DNA of 64,000 nt from Heliocybe sulcata (GCA_004369045.1 ML213514.1:170596-234595); one strand, 5' to 3'. Positions 49,986 to 62,916 are shown, counted from the stretch's first letter. Translations and numbers: made by a program. Notes: a model not told the origin generated them from the sequence alone.

Positions 49986-50107
49986 GCAAAGTCGCAGACA
50001 GCCTGAGGTAGGATCGACAAAACCTCACATACGAGACCAATCATTGTCCGTTCATCACCAGTCAAAGCACAATAATAAATAGTCTCCCATGCCAGTCCCC
50101 GCCCTCC

Positions 50108-51786
50108 TCAGCTCAAGCTTCGCAACACTCGGTCCGTCATCTCTACCACGTGGTGAATGTCCGGCCTGTCAGCGGGGTTCACCTTGAGCATGCTATCGAT
50201 CAAGTCCTTTAAGCTCTGCGAATATGACGATGCAGGATGTTTATATTGCGCGTTCATCACTGCCATAGCGATGGAGCCGCCCTGCTCGGTTGTTTGGAGG
50301 TTTTCGAAGGGAGAGTGAGAATATGCAAGGGCGAAGAGCGTGCACCCGAGAGACTGCGAGGAGCGTTAGGCATGGTGCAGAGTAGCGAGCGGGCACGAGG
50401 AGATACTGACCCAGATGTCGACTTTCTCGTCCAGTGTGACGCCGGTCTTGACGTCGAACAGTTCTGGTGCTCGATAAGCCATGGTACTCTTTTCTGCAGC
50501 AATGTCCTGAACGGTGCGTGAGTAACGTTGCGGTGTAAGATATCTGGCAGAAGATGTACCTGCTGCAACAGAGCTTGAGATCGGTTCTCGATAGGAATCC
50601 GTGCTTTCATGCAGCTCCCGAAGTCCATCAATATTGGTGTCGCACCATCGTCAGCGATCATAACGTTCCTACCATTACCAGGTTAGACTTGCAAGGACGA
50701 CCGCAGCATCGAACACATACCCTGGCTTCAGGTCCCTATGAGCGTACGGAGTCAACTCTGTCTCGCCATTCTCATGTCCATTTGCAAGCTCCTGGTCCCC
50801 ATCGTAGATTACATCGCCCTCATCTTGCGCCTCCCTCGTCACAAGCGGTACACTGGCGCCATCGTATGAGAACCCTTCGTCACCATCGCCCTCCGGATGG
50901 GGAAGCATCTCATCCGAGTGGCGTTCAGGGCTTGGACTACGCTGCTGGCGACGTGAGGACGACGCGAGGTTTGTCTGGGATGGGTTGATGGAGGCCTTAG
51001 GACCTTGATACGTGTGCATAGCACGGACAGCCTCGCATGTTCCTTTGAACAAGCGTAGCATGTCCTTTTCAGAGAAGTGTGAATTGTTTATGAGATTGGC
51101 GTTGATGGCGTCCTGCAGGTTGCCTCGCTGGACGACGATGGATTCGGGTCCGGGTATCTCGGTGAATGCGTCAGGCTGAACGTACCTTGTACAAGGGAAG
51201 GAAAAGGTAGACTATTTTACCATCACCTTCAGGGTCTTGAACGATGGCAGAGTCCTAGGTCTTGGTGAGAAATCATCATACAACATAGCGTGGTTGGCTG
51301 TGTAACTGAACATACGAGGATGCGAATGATATTAGGGTGTCTTGTGGTACTCAGTTGGCTGATAGTAGTAGGTCTCGAGAAGCACTTACTTGAATCTCCT
51401 ATACGCTTCCACTTCCCTCATGGCTTCCTTCACACCCTCCGAGCCTGTTGGACACCTAATCTTCTTCAAGGCGAATTGCCGCTATGGTGGTCTGCATTAA
51501 TCCAACGCCCTAGTTCCGAGCAATGTCGAGACTCACTCCACTGCTCTCATCTTGTGCCAAATAGACGAACGAGAAACCTCCTTCTCCAAGGATTCTAATG
51601 ATATTGACTAACGCAATAATTACTAACGTGCCGGGCGCAGTAAGCGGGGGTGTACGCACAAGTCCTGCCATTGATCTTGATCTTCGCCGACTGCTGGCAT
51701 ATACAGGATGACAGCGCAAAGAGCGCATCCTTTGCCTGATCCTTCAGGTTGTCGAAGACCTTGAATAGCTGAGGAGGTAAAGCCAT
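50108..51786 (-). CDS. Serine/threonine kinase of the STK16/ENV7 (NAK) family
   Basis: The ATG at 51786 gives MALPPQLFKVFDNLKDQAKD, then ALFALSSCICQQSAKIKING, with the Cys-rich stretch that is palmitoylated in ENV7/STK16. After an intron RILGEGGFSFVYLAQDESSG forms the Gly loop, and the kinase core follows: YLFLPLYKRGNLQDAINA, RLFKGTCEAVRAMH, HRDLKPGNVMIADDG and ILMDFGSCMKARIPI (DFG), TMAYRAPELFDV (APE) and VDIWSLGCTLFAL. A long acidic insert of about 80 residues (PSPERHSDEMLPHPEGD) sits before the HRDLKPGN loop, larger than in the animal form. The end at 50108 reads MTDRVLRSLS. It acts on vacuolar and Golgi membranes. Divergent from ALO1. Confidence 0.88.
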
Positions 51787-52004
51787 GACAGCAAGTGCAA
51801 GTCCAGCCTGCCTGTCGGCGCCGGACGAGCGGCAACCGCCGCCATCGTTGTGCCTCGTGTTCGCAGTCCACGAATGTTTCCCTAATTTCTCTCCTAGATC
51901 TACTGGCGATGATCTCGTCTTACCAGCTCGGGATGGGCTCATCCGTTTACCACATGGACCGGACTGATAACCTGATGAGGTTGGCACGCGTTTTTCGATG
52001 AGCA
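51787..52004. promoter_or_regulatory. Divergent promoter region, ENV7-like kinase and lactone oxidase
   Basis: The start codons face away and lie about 218 bases apart. No clear box was seen. Confidence 0.4.
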
Positions 52005-53669
52005 ATGTCACGACCAGCGCCGGCTGGGCTCTCCCTAGAGGCCCTCTACGAGCTACTTCGCCCAATTACTGTGCCGCCGAAGTCGCCTAGATCGACGTTT
52101 CACAACTGGGCGCACACTTACTCTTGCAAGCCCGTTGCGGTATTTGAACCGGAGAACGAGTACCAATGCGAACTTATCGTGGAGTTGGCGAGGCGGGAGG
52201 GGAAGGCGGTCAGAGCGACGGGTGTGGGGCATAGTCCCAGCGACCTTCCTTGTACTAAGGACTATTTGGTAAGAGTTGGAAAGTTGAATAAATTGCTAGA
52301 GGTGAGGCACCTTCTCCTCGCCAAGACCGATTCCTCACGCGCGCGGTCCCCGTAGGCCAATTTCGAGAAACGATATGTCGTAGTTCAAGCGGGCATCACC
52401 CTCGTCGACATGAACGAACAGCTTCTACACCACAACCTTGCCCTCACCAGTATAGGCTCCATATCCGAACAATCCCTGGCTGGAACGATCGCGACCGTCA
52501 ACCACGGCTCTGGTCTTAAATACGGCACGCTATCGACCCATGTGCTCGAAGTAACACTGCTATTATCCGATGGCAGCAAAGTTCGGTGCTCGAGAGAGGA
52601 GTATTTGGATCTCTTTATGGCGACTATATGCGGTTTGGGAAGTACGGGTCTAATCATGACGATCAAGTACGAAGTGGAGCCTGCTTTCAGGCTCAAGGAG
52701 AGGCGCTTTGCGTTATCATTCGACGAGGCGGTGGAAAGATACTTTGAACTTGCCGAGGAATCGCAGCACACCCGCCTTTGGTGGTTTCCTCAGACCAATA
52801 TCATGCAAGTCAGCCTTGCTGATCGCACGGACAAGGTAACACTGGTGATATTTCAGCCCCCGATGCGAAACTATCTGACTCTGATTACAGTGCAGGCATG
52901 TTTCGGGCGGCTGGTTCTGGTCAACACTAGTCGGATACCACATGGTCCAGTTTCTGATGTTTCTCGGCCTATATCTGCCAAACTTGAATGCCTGTGCTGC
53001 GTATATCGTGTCCTGGCTGATCCAGGAGAAGACTACTGCCGTTGACGACAGCTTCCGCATATTCAACGTGGAGCACAGAGTAAGTCTGTCGTCCAAACTG
53101 CTTGCGCGACGCCTACTGATTGTGTCCTAACATCCAGTACTGGCAGTATACAATTGAGTATGCCGTGGATTATAACGAGGCCCCCGCCTGCCTACGTGAT
53201 CTGCGGAAGTGGCTGGACAGGGAGCACTCTGATCCCAAGGGTCTACGCCCCCATTTCCCTATCGAGATCCGATTTTCGTCAGCCGACGACATCTGGCTCA
53301 GTCCCAGCAATGGGAGAACCACCTGCTGGATTGGTATCGCCCAGTACAAGTGAGTTATCCCAGTTCTCCCCTCCTCCTCTCGCGATCTTGACTGGTCCTA
53401 TCAGGCCGTATGGATTTGACGTCCCGTACCAAAAGTTATTTGACGAGTACGGCGCTATCATCGCCAGCCACGGCGGCCGCCCGCACTGGGCGAAGGCGCA
53501 CCATCTACGTCCGGGCGACGTTCGGGAGCTGTACCCGCGGACTGACGATTTCATTCGGACAGTGGAGAAGTACGATCCTGTGGGTATGTTCCGCAACGAG
53601 TATGTCACGCGGCACATCTTCGCAGAGCCTGACCGGAAGTGGGACGAGTACGAGTATCTGGGGCATTAA
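52005..53669 (+). CDS. ALO1: D-arabinono-1,4-lactone oxidase
   Basis: The N-terminus MSRPAPAGLSLEALYELLRP leads to the FAD-binding VAO fold: VAVFEPENEYQCELIVELAR and AVRATGVGHSPSDLPCTKDY, where the His of GHSPSD carries FAD covalently in this family. After an intron come VVVQAGITLVDMNEQL, TSIGSISEQSLAGTIATVNH, and GLGSTGLIMTIKYEVEPAF. The C-domain includes WQYTIEYAVDYNEAPACLRD, the RFSSADDIWLSPSNGR strand, and the HWAKAH motif, where the Trp-Ala-Lys completes the active site. The end is at 53669. It makes D-erythroascorbate, the fungal ascorbate analogue, at the mitochondrial outer membrane. At least five introns. Confidence 0.92.
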
Positions 53670-53872
53670 ATCCTCGGGGTATCGCATGTTCAAGAGTAAT
53701 CTTGTACGTGTATTCTTGCATAGTGCGCTGGTGTAATGAGTCGCGGATTACCAAGTGAGGTTGTATCTGGACTTCAACGTGTGATTAAAATGATTAATCC
53801 TCTAAGGACGATGAAGTACGACGTAATGTGATACAATACAGTCCATCCTCCGCGCTAATGCACGAGGCCTCA

Positions 53873-56052
53873 TTAATCTTCGCATTCCCCGTACCCCATC
53901 ATCCGATCCCGCTTCGCCTTCCTCAACGCATCCCTCTCCACGTCAGTCAAGCACAACCATCCGTCAACCTCCTCCTCAAGCTCCATCTCCCACTGCTCCT
54001 CCATCTCCAGCTGCTTCTTCGTCTTCCTTTCCTTGGGCTTTGGCGGCCGAGGCGGCGGAGGAGGCGGGGTGCGGCGGTTCGGGTGCAGCGGCGCGATGCG
54101 GGACAGAGCGGACTTCGATGATTTGAGGAGTGGATGCGGGGAGGACCTGGAGGGAGCGAAGGGAGAGCCAGGCTGGGAGTTGACGCGCCGGATGAGTTCG
54201 GACATGGGTGTGGACTTGGATTTGAGGGTGAATGATCGGCGGGGGATTTTGGGGATGTGCGGTTGTACAGGTGTGGCTGGGTTATTTTCGCTCGAAGCAG
54301 GAGGCACATTTTCCTAGTTAAAGTGGTATAAGCGTTTTTGTCGAGAGAAGTCAAGTGATGATTACCTTTACACTCTCGATAGACTTCTCTGGTTCGGGGA
54401 TGAGTTGTTTATCATTTGCAACATCCGCCGCTTTCTCAGGTTCCATCTGCTCCAAGTTATCTTCACTGGTATGTTTCGATGTATGCGAGGATCCGGCTGG
54501 TGCCTCCTCTGCAGATTCTCCTTCATCGGAGTCGACTATGACGTTCTTGCTCTTCTTATTTGACCCTGACTTCCGTTCCTTTGTCTTCCGCTCGGGTGGA
54601 GAAACAAGGACATCCTGGTCGTTGGTTTGAGGTGTGGCGTTGTGTCTCGAGTCATCTGCCAGAAGCTCAGCCAAAGACGGGACCGGCAGCGCATTCTCCG
54701 CGCATTCAGGCAGAGAGACAGAAGTTGTATTCATTTCCGTCCCTTGAAATACAGCCTCGTCCTCTTCGTGTGTCTTAGCCTTCTTCTTCCCTTTGGACTT
54801 GCTTCCTTCAGACTTGTCTTTACGGCTACGCTTCTTAGGCTTCACATTCCGATCGTCGCCCTCGCCGGTCTCATTATCTTTCCTCTTACGCTTCGCTGCA
54901 GGTTTAGCCCGCGCAGGAGGCGGGGTAGGCTCCTCGAGCACTATATCATCAGCGGCAGAAGGGTCCGGCGCATCGGAAAATGGAGACGAGGTTGGAGCAA
55001 AAAATAGGGGCCCCTCTATGCCCGTGTTAGCAACGGGATTCTGGATTGCATGGTCCATTTCGCTGTCCCCGTGGTCCCATATGAGGTTGTTCTTCGGAGG
55101 GACTCGTCTCCTCCTGCGCTGTCCAGTCAGGTTCAAGCCCGGTGATGATACAAGCTCAGTAGGGATGGTGGAAGGGAAATCAGATGGAGGCAGGGTCGAA
55201 GTGGGAACTGAGGGAGAAGTCGTGAGGACGGGAACACTATTCTGTGATTGGTGCAATTCGATTACTTCAGGAGAGGTGAGCGTCCTTCTCGAGAGCGTCG
55301 AGGCCGCGCAAGGGACGGGTCGCAAGGTCAACTCGTCTTCTGAATCGGAAGCAAGCTCGATGACGTCGTCTCGAGCCGAGATACGTTTCTTCGCTTGAGA
55401 TATGGCTCGGCTGAGAGTGGTGGGTGGTTGAGCGACGGTAGGCTCGATAGGCTTTCTGCGTGAACGCATCTTCACGCGCTCTGCCAGATCAGGGCCGATG
55501 GAGGCTGTGTCACTGAAGCTCGTGGCAGGCGGATGGATCACAGTGCTCCTAATACCAGGATCGGAGGTGACTAATGTGCTATGCTTCGAGGGTGTATTGA
55601 CTTCCGCCGTCTGAGCAGTCGTCGCGACATCGGGCCCCGCGCTCGCAGCTTGCTTGCCCTTGAATGCGGGACGGGGCTTGGGGCGAGAGGAAGACGAAGT
55701 AGAAGGCTTTCCGCTTGTGGAAGGTGTAGTGATATGCGAGGTATCATAAGGCGAGCGCATGGATTCGAAATGCGATATAGTGGAAGAATCGGCAGATGGG
55801 GGAACGCGCTTCGAGGAGAAGGAAGATATTGCCGACACCGTCATATTTGGCGTGGTCTGTTCAATACCTTCAGGAAAAAATAAGTAAGCTCGTCCCCGGT
55901 TACTGGTACAATGGACCGGGAACGAGGAGCGCACCTTCGCGCTGGGTAATGCGTCGCGGATCCGCAAAATTCGCACTGTCTAGAAGCAGGCTGTCGGCAG
56001 ATATATCCTCTTCTCCCTCGCTGTCTGCAACAACCCAGTCGTCTGCGTCCAT
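53873..56052 (-). CDS. Large disordered nuclear-type protein, unnamed
   Basis: The ATG at 56052 begins MDADDWVVADSEGEEDISAD and then SLLLDSANFADPRR. Splicing reaches IEQTTPNMTVSAISSFSSK and a 500-residue Ser/Pro/Lys-rich part with several SUMO-interaction-like acidic patches (DVIELASDSEDEL, NVIVDSDEGESAEEA) and basic clusters (KKRSRKDKSEGSKSKGKKKA). The last exon contains the better conserved segment, SELIRRVNSQPGSPFAPS and LSRIAPLHPNRRTPPPPPP, and ends in DALRKAKRDRMMGYG at 53873. The SIM-like patches and nuclear localisation signals suggest a chromatin or DNA-repair role, but that is inference. I do not recognise the family. Confidence 0.7.
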
Positions 56053-56416
56053 GGCGGTGGCAGGAAGAAGTCAAGATGTGGTGGCAAGCAAGACGCGACG
56101 GCGACGCGACAACGAATCACCTGACTGTGACGTCACGCATATGAGTCTCTTTCAGTCGGCAGATCTCGACCATGCCCGATTCTAGAGAGTGCTAGCTATA
56201 TGTTTGCGATTCTCCTAACCACATATACAAACCTTTCCGATACTAAGTACTCCAGGTTTGTTTACTGCCTAGACTGGTTCATATCTGGTCTATACTTGGA
56301 CGAGTCGTATTTACTCATATTTGGCCGTGTGGCATAGCCCTAAATTTAGCACTATTCCATCCTGCGGCCTGTCCTTCTGCCCGAGCAGCTAGCTTTCCGC
56401 TCGCTCACTCTGCTGT
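56053..56416. promoter_or_regulatory. Divergent promoter region, nuclear-type gene and DSS1
   Basis: 364 bases between two start codons pointing apart. AT-rich in its middle. No box identified. Confidence 0.4.
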
Positions 56417-59400
56417 ATGCATCGTCGCACCGCTCAATGCATTGCTGATCTACGCCTTGATATTCTGAGGAATAGAGCCCCCTCAAGTTTACAATGTCAA
56501 AGAAGAAATAGATCTGGCACTACCGCCTCCAAGAAACACTCGCGTGAAAAACGGGCGCCCGAGAGACCACAGGCTCAGATACAAAAAGCCGACCCTGCAA
56601 AACTAGCTGCGCATTGGAGCCGCATTCTTCTCAATGCAGCGGCAGAAGGAGAGGACCGCCCTGGATGGACTCGCATTCCTGGACGCGCAAGGGAGGAGGC
56701 ACAACTGTCGGCGCAAGTTGTAGGACGTTTCGGAGGTACTGAAGCAATCATTGCCCCGGTCAGGCAGGAGCACCAAGTCTTCATGGGCCCTGCAGATGAG
56801 GACGGCGAGGTGGAAGTGTCAGAGGATTACAAGAACAAGTACTTCCGGCCCGGCGCGTTCGTTGTTTTGAGAAGGCTGGTTGCAGACCGTTTTGTTGCGC
56901 TCCGTATATGCTGACCATGCTGTAGAAACTCTCAAGAGGTCCATGGCGTGGTACTCGAACGTTATACTGTGAGAGCAGTAGAAATGGCCACGTCTTTGAC
57001 TGCGACTGGTAATGTCCTCGTCCACTATGTGGAAGATGTCACGCACGCCGTGCCGGACTTCATCGATACTGCTCTCGCGGCCCGATGTGGTACGGAAGAC
57101 ATTCCGGAAACCAAGATTGCACATTCGGCTCGCGTAACGGTACTAAAACTCATACGCCAGATGAAGAAGGCATTGGAAGGTGCACAAGCGTCTGTAGGCC
57201 GGAAGATGCCAAGTTTGCATGCACTGCTGAAGTCCCCAGAACCAGACGGGTGGTCTGAATTTACCCTAGACGAAGCCATCAAGCTAGTACCTAAGAGTCC
57301 CAAATGCAGGGACCCTGTCCATGCTATGGCCGTGCACCTAGCGTTATTGAATCGAGCATCGGAGTTCCAGATTGCTTCTACGTACGAAGCACCGCCGATG
57401 CGTTTCTATGCTCGACCCCAACAACACGTCGATATACTGGAGGAGCTATCGGACATGGTTCGCACCATGAACGAGGAGAACAATCCAATCCAGCGGTTTG
57501 CATCAAAAGCTCACAAGCTTATCGTCGCTTCCAGGAAGAGGTCTATAGCTTCCTGGACAGAACCTCCTACGGCCCAACCCATGGACCACGCCATCTTCGA
57601 CTCGACTGACTTAACGATTCTGAAGTTCTTGCGCATGTGCGTTCGGAAAGTCCGTAAAATCCAGCCTGATCCGTTCGTCATTGGTCTTTCCGCCATCATA
57701 AGGCAGCTGGGATTGTATAGCGATGTTGCTATGGACCGTGGCGCGGAGGTCATTCTTCAGGAGCTTGGAATACTCTCACCATGGGAGAGTGTCGAGGGAG
57801 AGCCCAGAGGGATGCGAATTGACTATGAACGGACGAAGGGAAAGGATGATCAAACTTTACCCCTCGTGAAGCCAAAGGATCTCATTGCTGCGCCGAGTTC
57901 GACCGCAACCGCCTCAGAGCCTATGGGTCCCGACGACCTCTATACGAGCGACCCACTAGAGTCAGTACGGCACGACTTCGGTGATCTGCCCGTGTACGTT
58001 ATCGATGATGCTGGTGCGAAAGAGCTAGATGACGGATTGTCCGTCGAGCCTTTGCCCTCCGAGCCCGGACGTGCGTGGGTTCATTGCCATATTGCGGACC
58101 CCACATCTGTGCTCCCTCCTACACACTGGATCGCTGCTCAAGCACGAGATAGGGTGTTCACTACGTATCACGTCACAAGGACGAATCCACTTCTCGGCGA
58201 GCTGCCTCAGCTGCCTGATCTCAGCTTAGGCGCCGTGTCAGCCAGGGGCAAGCCCGAGCCTGTCATGACGTTCAGCTTCAAGACCGATATGCAGGGCAAC
58301 ATGTTGGACTACAAAGTTCGTGCGGGACTCGTGCGGAACGTAAAGCGGATATCATATGACGAGGTGGATCATGCGCTGAACTTCCAGGCTGTCAGACCCT
58401 TCTTTCCCTTCGGTGAGCCGGATCAGCCTAAAACAGGTCTTCAGAGCAGACCTTCTGTCAGTGAGGGAGACAAACAGAACCTTCTACTCTTACAGGCCGT
58501 CACGGATGGTCTCTTCGAATACGCTCGAAGATCTGGAGTCTTCCTCGTGAATACGGGGCAAGTGTCGGTTTCGACACCATCAGAGTGCCCTCCTTCACCT
58601 CGGGATATGACGACCCCCGTCGAGTTCAGCGGCTTCCCTGCGGTTTCATATCGCGTGGAAAACTTCGCGGTGTTTACGCAGGGTTCGAGACGGATCGTGT
58701 CGGAGTGCATGAAGGCGGCTGGTCGCGTCGCTTCTAGGTTCGGGAAGGAGCGTGATATTCCTTTGTTGCGCAGGTCGCAGGGAGAGCCGTTCGGGCCGTC
58801 AGATGAGGCACTTGAGCAGCTTCTTGATGTCCGTGACGAGCGCATGATGGTGACGTTCACGGATATGGTGAGGACCGGCGTCGCCCCCGCTACAGGCAGA
58901 TATATGCTTGAACCAGCCCGGCACTGGTTCGTGGGGGCAGCAGCGGATGAGGGGTACGTTCGTGTTACATCGCCTCTGCGGCGCTACCACGACCTTGTGG
59001 CGCACTGGCAAATCAAGCACGCGCTGTTGCCCTCGTGCCCAACTTTCAGCAGGAAGTTCATGGAGGAGGAGATCCTGAAGGAGGTGGACCACAGGGCGAA
59101 GACGCACATGAAGGCCGAGAAGGAGCACACGTTCAACTGGGCACTCAGGATAATCCAGCGCTGGCAAATGGACCCGCGCTTTGCGCGAAAACCGCGAGAG
59201 TTTGACCCGCTGGAGAATCTGACTGGGGAGGTGCAAGAGATCCCCAAGTTTTCTTCGTACAGGGGCTGCTCAGTCCTGAAGGTTTATGTGAATGAGCTAG
59301 GGTTTCACGGGTCTGTCCTGAATCTGCGTCGGCGGGACACGGAGTATATCATCGGCGAGACCCTGCCCTTGCGCATGGAGCGTTTGGAACTTGCTCGGGC

Positions 59401-59428
59401 TAGCGAGTGTGTATTCACTGAGCGGTAG
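56417..59428 (+). CDS. Mitochondrial RNB-type 3'-5' exoribonuclease, DSS1-like
   Basis: The first exon starts MHRRTAQCIADLRLDILRNR, an Arg-rich mitochondrial presequence. One intron (near 56876-56924) joins it to the long second exon. The RNB domain begins near LPVYVIDDAGAKELDDGLSV, where the cluster of Asp residues (two in IDD, two in LDD) binds the metals. Later landmarks are VHCHIADPTSVLPP, NPLLGELPQLPDLSLGAVSA, SRRIVSECMKAAGR, RYMLEPARHWFVG and YVRVTSPLRRYHDLVAHWQI. The gene ends at 59428. DSS1 with the SUV3 helicase forms the mitochondrial degradosome that turns over mitochondrial RNA. About 985 residues, as in the family. Confidence 0.9.
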
Positions 59429-60445
59429 GGTGTGTTTAATCGGGTTACCTGGTGACGGTGGTATCAAATTGGATAAAAGTATAATCGTCGCTGTGTATGG
59501 ACCTCCATGGATGGTGTCTTAATGGTAGCCCGTGCTTCGCTCACGCATCTTTCACGAGCACTGTTCGACCACCGCTCTGCTCCGCCACCCACTCTGAATA
59601 GAGCGTATCATAGAACAAGGATTTGTTCTGAGGTTCCCGTGTCTCGCCCAATGCAAAGAATAGATTCATTGATATCATAAGTGGGACAGATGTGCTGCGC
59701 AAAAGCATACGACCATGCAGACTGACGACCACTGTGACAGAGCCGAATCACGCCACTTGCGTGCTTGTCTGACCAGTGCTAGATCTGCTCACAGCAGGGT
59801 TCCTCGCATAATTAAGCTTCTGGTTCCATCATTGGCGAGGACTCGGTGCTGCGAAGCTCAACGTCATGTAGCCTCACACGACAGGATCTGGCGACGTCCC
59901 TCACAAGGAGGAAAGCCGCTAGAACTGTGGCGCGATCGTTTATTTTGAGTATTTTGTGGCGCCAAATGCTCGGTTTCAGCTACGACGAATCTCAGAGACA
60001 GGAAGCTTATTGGAGAGCGAGGGAATGGCATGACTGGCCTGCGCCTATTGTTTGCGGACTGGTCGATAAATTCCAGCAGGCGTGGATGAGCAACCGAGCT
60101 TGCAGTGGAATACTTATACAAGAAACAGTATGAAAGGGAATATTCGAGAAGCTGCAGATGCGAAGCTGGTAGCCGACGTGAGGTGATAGCTAGGCGCGTC
60201 CTTGAGGCCCGCTTGACGAGACACGTGGAAACTAATTGCCTTATCAGGCAAGAAAGAAGCCGAGGCAGGTCGGGCGAGTGTGCGTACAGGAGGCTCCGTA
60301 TCGTTCGATTTTTGGAATACCTATAGAGGTGGCTGATTATTTTTTGGCCATAAATACTCTTTCCGCAACTTAAGACCTTGCTACCCGCCGTCTCCCACAC
60401 CTGACTGCCCCCGTCAACGCCGACGACCAAGCGTCCGACGCAGAC
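59429..60445. other. Gene-poor stretch, 1.0 kb
   Basis: No gene is supported. A 63-codon minus frame (59541-59732, SVPLMISMNLFFALGE) has a coding-like look but stands alone. A 188-codon minus frame (59864-60430) looks accidental. The last 100 bases hold the CYP51 promoter, with an AT-rich stretch near 60340. Confidence 0.4.
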
Positions 60446-62517
60446 ATGTCCCTCAACACCTCAGAGTATTTCTCACTCACCAGCGACTCCTGGGCAGGCT
60501 TCATTGCCGACGCTCAAAACCGCCTCCCCGTCTCTCCCCGTCTCCTCGTCCTTGCGTTGTGCAACATCCCTTTGGTTGCTATCGCCTTGAATGTGCTATG
60601 GCAACTGGTAAGAATATTCGCAAGGAGTGTTATTCGGTTCTGACCAGTCTTCCTGACAGATCGCGCCGCGAGACCCCTCGCTGCCCCCGGTCGTCTTCCA
60701 CTGGCTTCCTTTCATTGGTTCCGCGCCTTCCTATGGCAATGATCCCCTCAAGTTCTTCTTCGATTGCAGAGAGAAGGTGCGTTCAGCTAGTCTGCAGTCA
60801 AATTCCAGATTTACCAACATCACGTGCCCTGTCTCTTTGACGTGCCCATAGTACGGTGATGTTTTCACGTTTGTTTTGTTCGGCCGGAGAGTTACCGTGG
60901 CACTGGGACCCAAGGGCAATAACTTCGTTTTGGGTGGAAAGTCCGTGGCGCTGTCTGCAGAGGATGCGTACACGGTGAGTTCTGCGGTCTTTCCCATGAA
61001 TGTCTGGCTGATAACCCTGTCTTTGTTAGCACTTAACCACTCCTGTTTTCGGCAAGGATGTCGTGTACGATGTGCCCAACGACGTCTTCATGGAACAGAA
61101 GAAGTTCGTAAAGGTCGGGTTGTCGGTGGAGAACTTCCGGGCCTATGTGGGTATGATCGACGAGGAGGTCCAGCAGTTCCTTCGCCGGGACGCCGCGTTT
61201 CAGGTCTTTCAGAAGAACAGCACGGAGGAATGGAGTTCCTTTGACGTCCTCAAGGTTCTGTCTGAGATTACCATCTTGACTGCCTCGAGGACGCTGCAAG
61301 GCAAGGAGGTCCGGGACAGTTTGGACAAGCATTTCGCAGACCTGTATTCCGACCTCGACGGCGGCTTCACTCCCATCAACTTCTTGTTCCCTAATCTTCC
61401 ACTTGAGAGCTACCGCAAGCGGGATGTCGCCCACAAGAAAATGAGTCAATTCTACCAGGACATCCTGCGCAAGCGAAAGGCTGGAGCCAGTGAGGTGGGT
61501 ACCGCGTGCTACGGCGATGTTATGGTTTAACTGACGAACTAACATCTATCAGTACGAACATGACATGATGGCCGCTCTCATGAATCAGACGTACCGGAAC
61601 GGCCGACCCCTGGCGGACCACGAAATCGCCCATATCATGATTGCTCTCCTGATGGCCGGTCAGCACACTTCTTCTGCGACGGGATCGTGGACTCTGCTCC
61701 ACTTGGCTGAGAAGCCCGAGATTGCGTGAGTGCCGTCTCCCCTAAGCGTGTCCTCATGAAGCTGAATAGCGTCTTCTGCAGCGAGGCGCTTTACCGCGAA
61801 CAGGTCGAACACTTCGGCTCGGGCGATGGACACTTCCGCAATATGGAGTATGACGATATCAAGAAGCTGCCGGTCTTGGACTCTGTCATCCGTGAGACCC
61901 TCCGTGTGCACCCTCCCATCCACAGCATCATGCGCAAGGTCCGCGACGAGGTCATTGTTCCCCCTACGTTGTCTGCGCCCTCCCAGGACCAGTCGTTTGT
62001 CGTGCCCAAGGGCCATTTCGTCCTTGCGTGTCCCGCCGTAAGCCAAGTTGACCCTCGCATCTGGAAGAACGCCGATAACTGGGACCCTACGCGGTGGAGT
62101 GACCCTGAGGGCGCCGCTGCGAAGGCATTCACGGAGTACACCGACGACAATGGCGAGAAGATCGACTATGGTTTCGGTCTTGTCAGCAAGGGTACGGATA
62201 GCCCCTACCAACCGTTTGGTGCTGGCCGGCATCGGTGCATCGGCGAACAGGTGAGCGTCCTTCGCAGAGGATCTGTAGCAATGAGTCGCTAACGTCCGGG
62301 AAACAGTTTGCTTACCTGCAGCTCGGCACTATCATCGCTTCTTTGGTCCGCAATCTTGAGCTACGGTTACCTGGTCCCTTCCCAGCACACAACTACCATG
62401 TGAGTACTGGTATAGGGAGTGTGTGGATGCACTGCTGATACTGCTGCTCCCCAGACTATGATCACGCTCCCGAAGGACCCGCGTATCATTCAGTACAGAC
62501 GGCGGCACCACGATTAG
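60446..62517 (+). CDS. ERG11: CYP51, lanosterol 14-alpha-demethylase
   Basis: The ATG at 60446 opens [19 protein letters not shown], and a membrane anchor follows ([20 protein letters not shown]). The protein continues with [40 protein letters not shown] and [19 protein letters not shown], then [11 protein letters not shown], the B-C helix region with the Tyr that faces substrate and azoles. The I helix reads [17 protein letters not shown], the K helix [19 protein letters not shown] (ExxR), and the haem loop [13 protein letters not shown] with the axial Cys. The end is at 62517 (RRRHHD). Eight or so introns. It removes the 14-alpha methyl of lanosterol or eburicol in ergosterol synthesis and is the target of azole fungicides. 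Confidence 0.96.
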
Positions 62518-62916
62518 ATGACCTTACGCACCGGTTTTGGTTTGGGTATCTTGTTTCATTACGACCTCACGATAGCGCATCATCCGTCCTATACCGACTT
62601 ATTAGACCGGATACAGAAGGCGGTCCGTACCTGTAGCTTATATGGATCGACCGCGACAGAAAGTAGATTATAATCTGGGCATGTTGGTAGCAGTAGAAGT
62701 ACAAGGGCAATGGAGCTGAACAAGCAGCTTTTATGATTATTTGGATGGGATTTTGAGCCGCACTGACCGCGCATGGATGGCTCGGGGATTGGTGCTGGGC
62801 CTGTGATAGTACCGCTTTTCCCACGACCCTCGGCGTCTGACAGTCTGACAGACTTCCATTTCGAACTGTGGCGTTCAAGTCGCTGCCACCTGCTTGTATT
62901 AATGCCGCTGGACCCG
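62518..62916. other. Intergenic stretch
   Basis: About 400 bases with the CYP51 3' flank and the promoter of the zinc-finger gene. No gene seen. Confidence 0.4.

Noticed and set aside
59864-60430. 188-codon minus-strand frame before CYP51
   Set aside because: It overlaps the CYP51 promoter, has no recognisable domain and reads as a chance frame.
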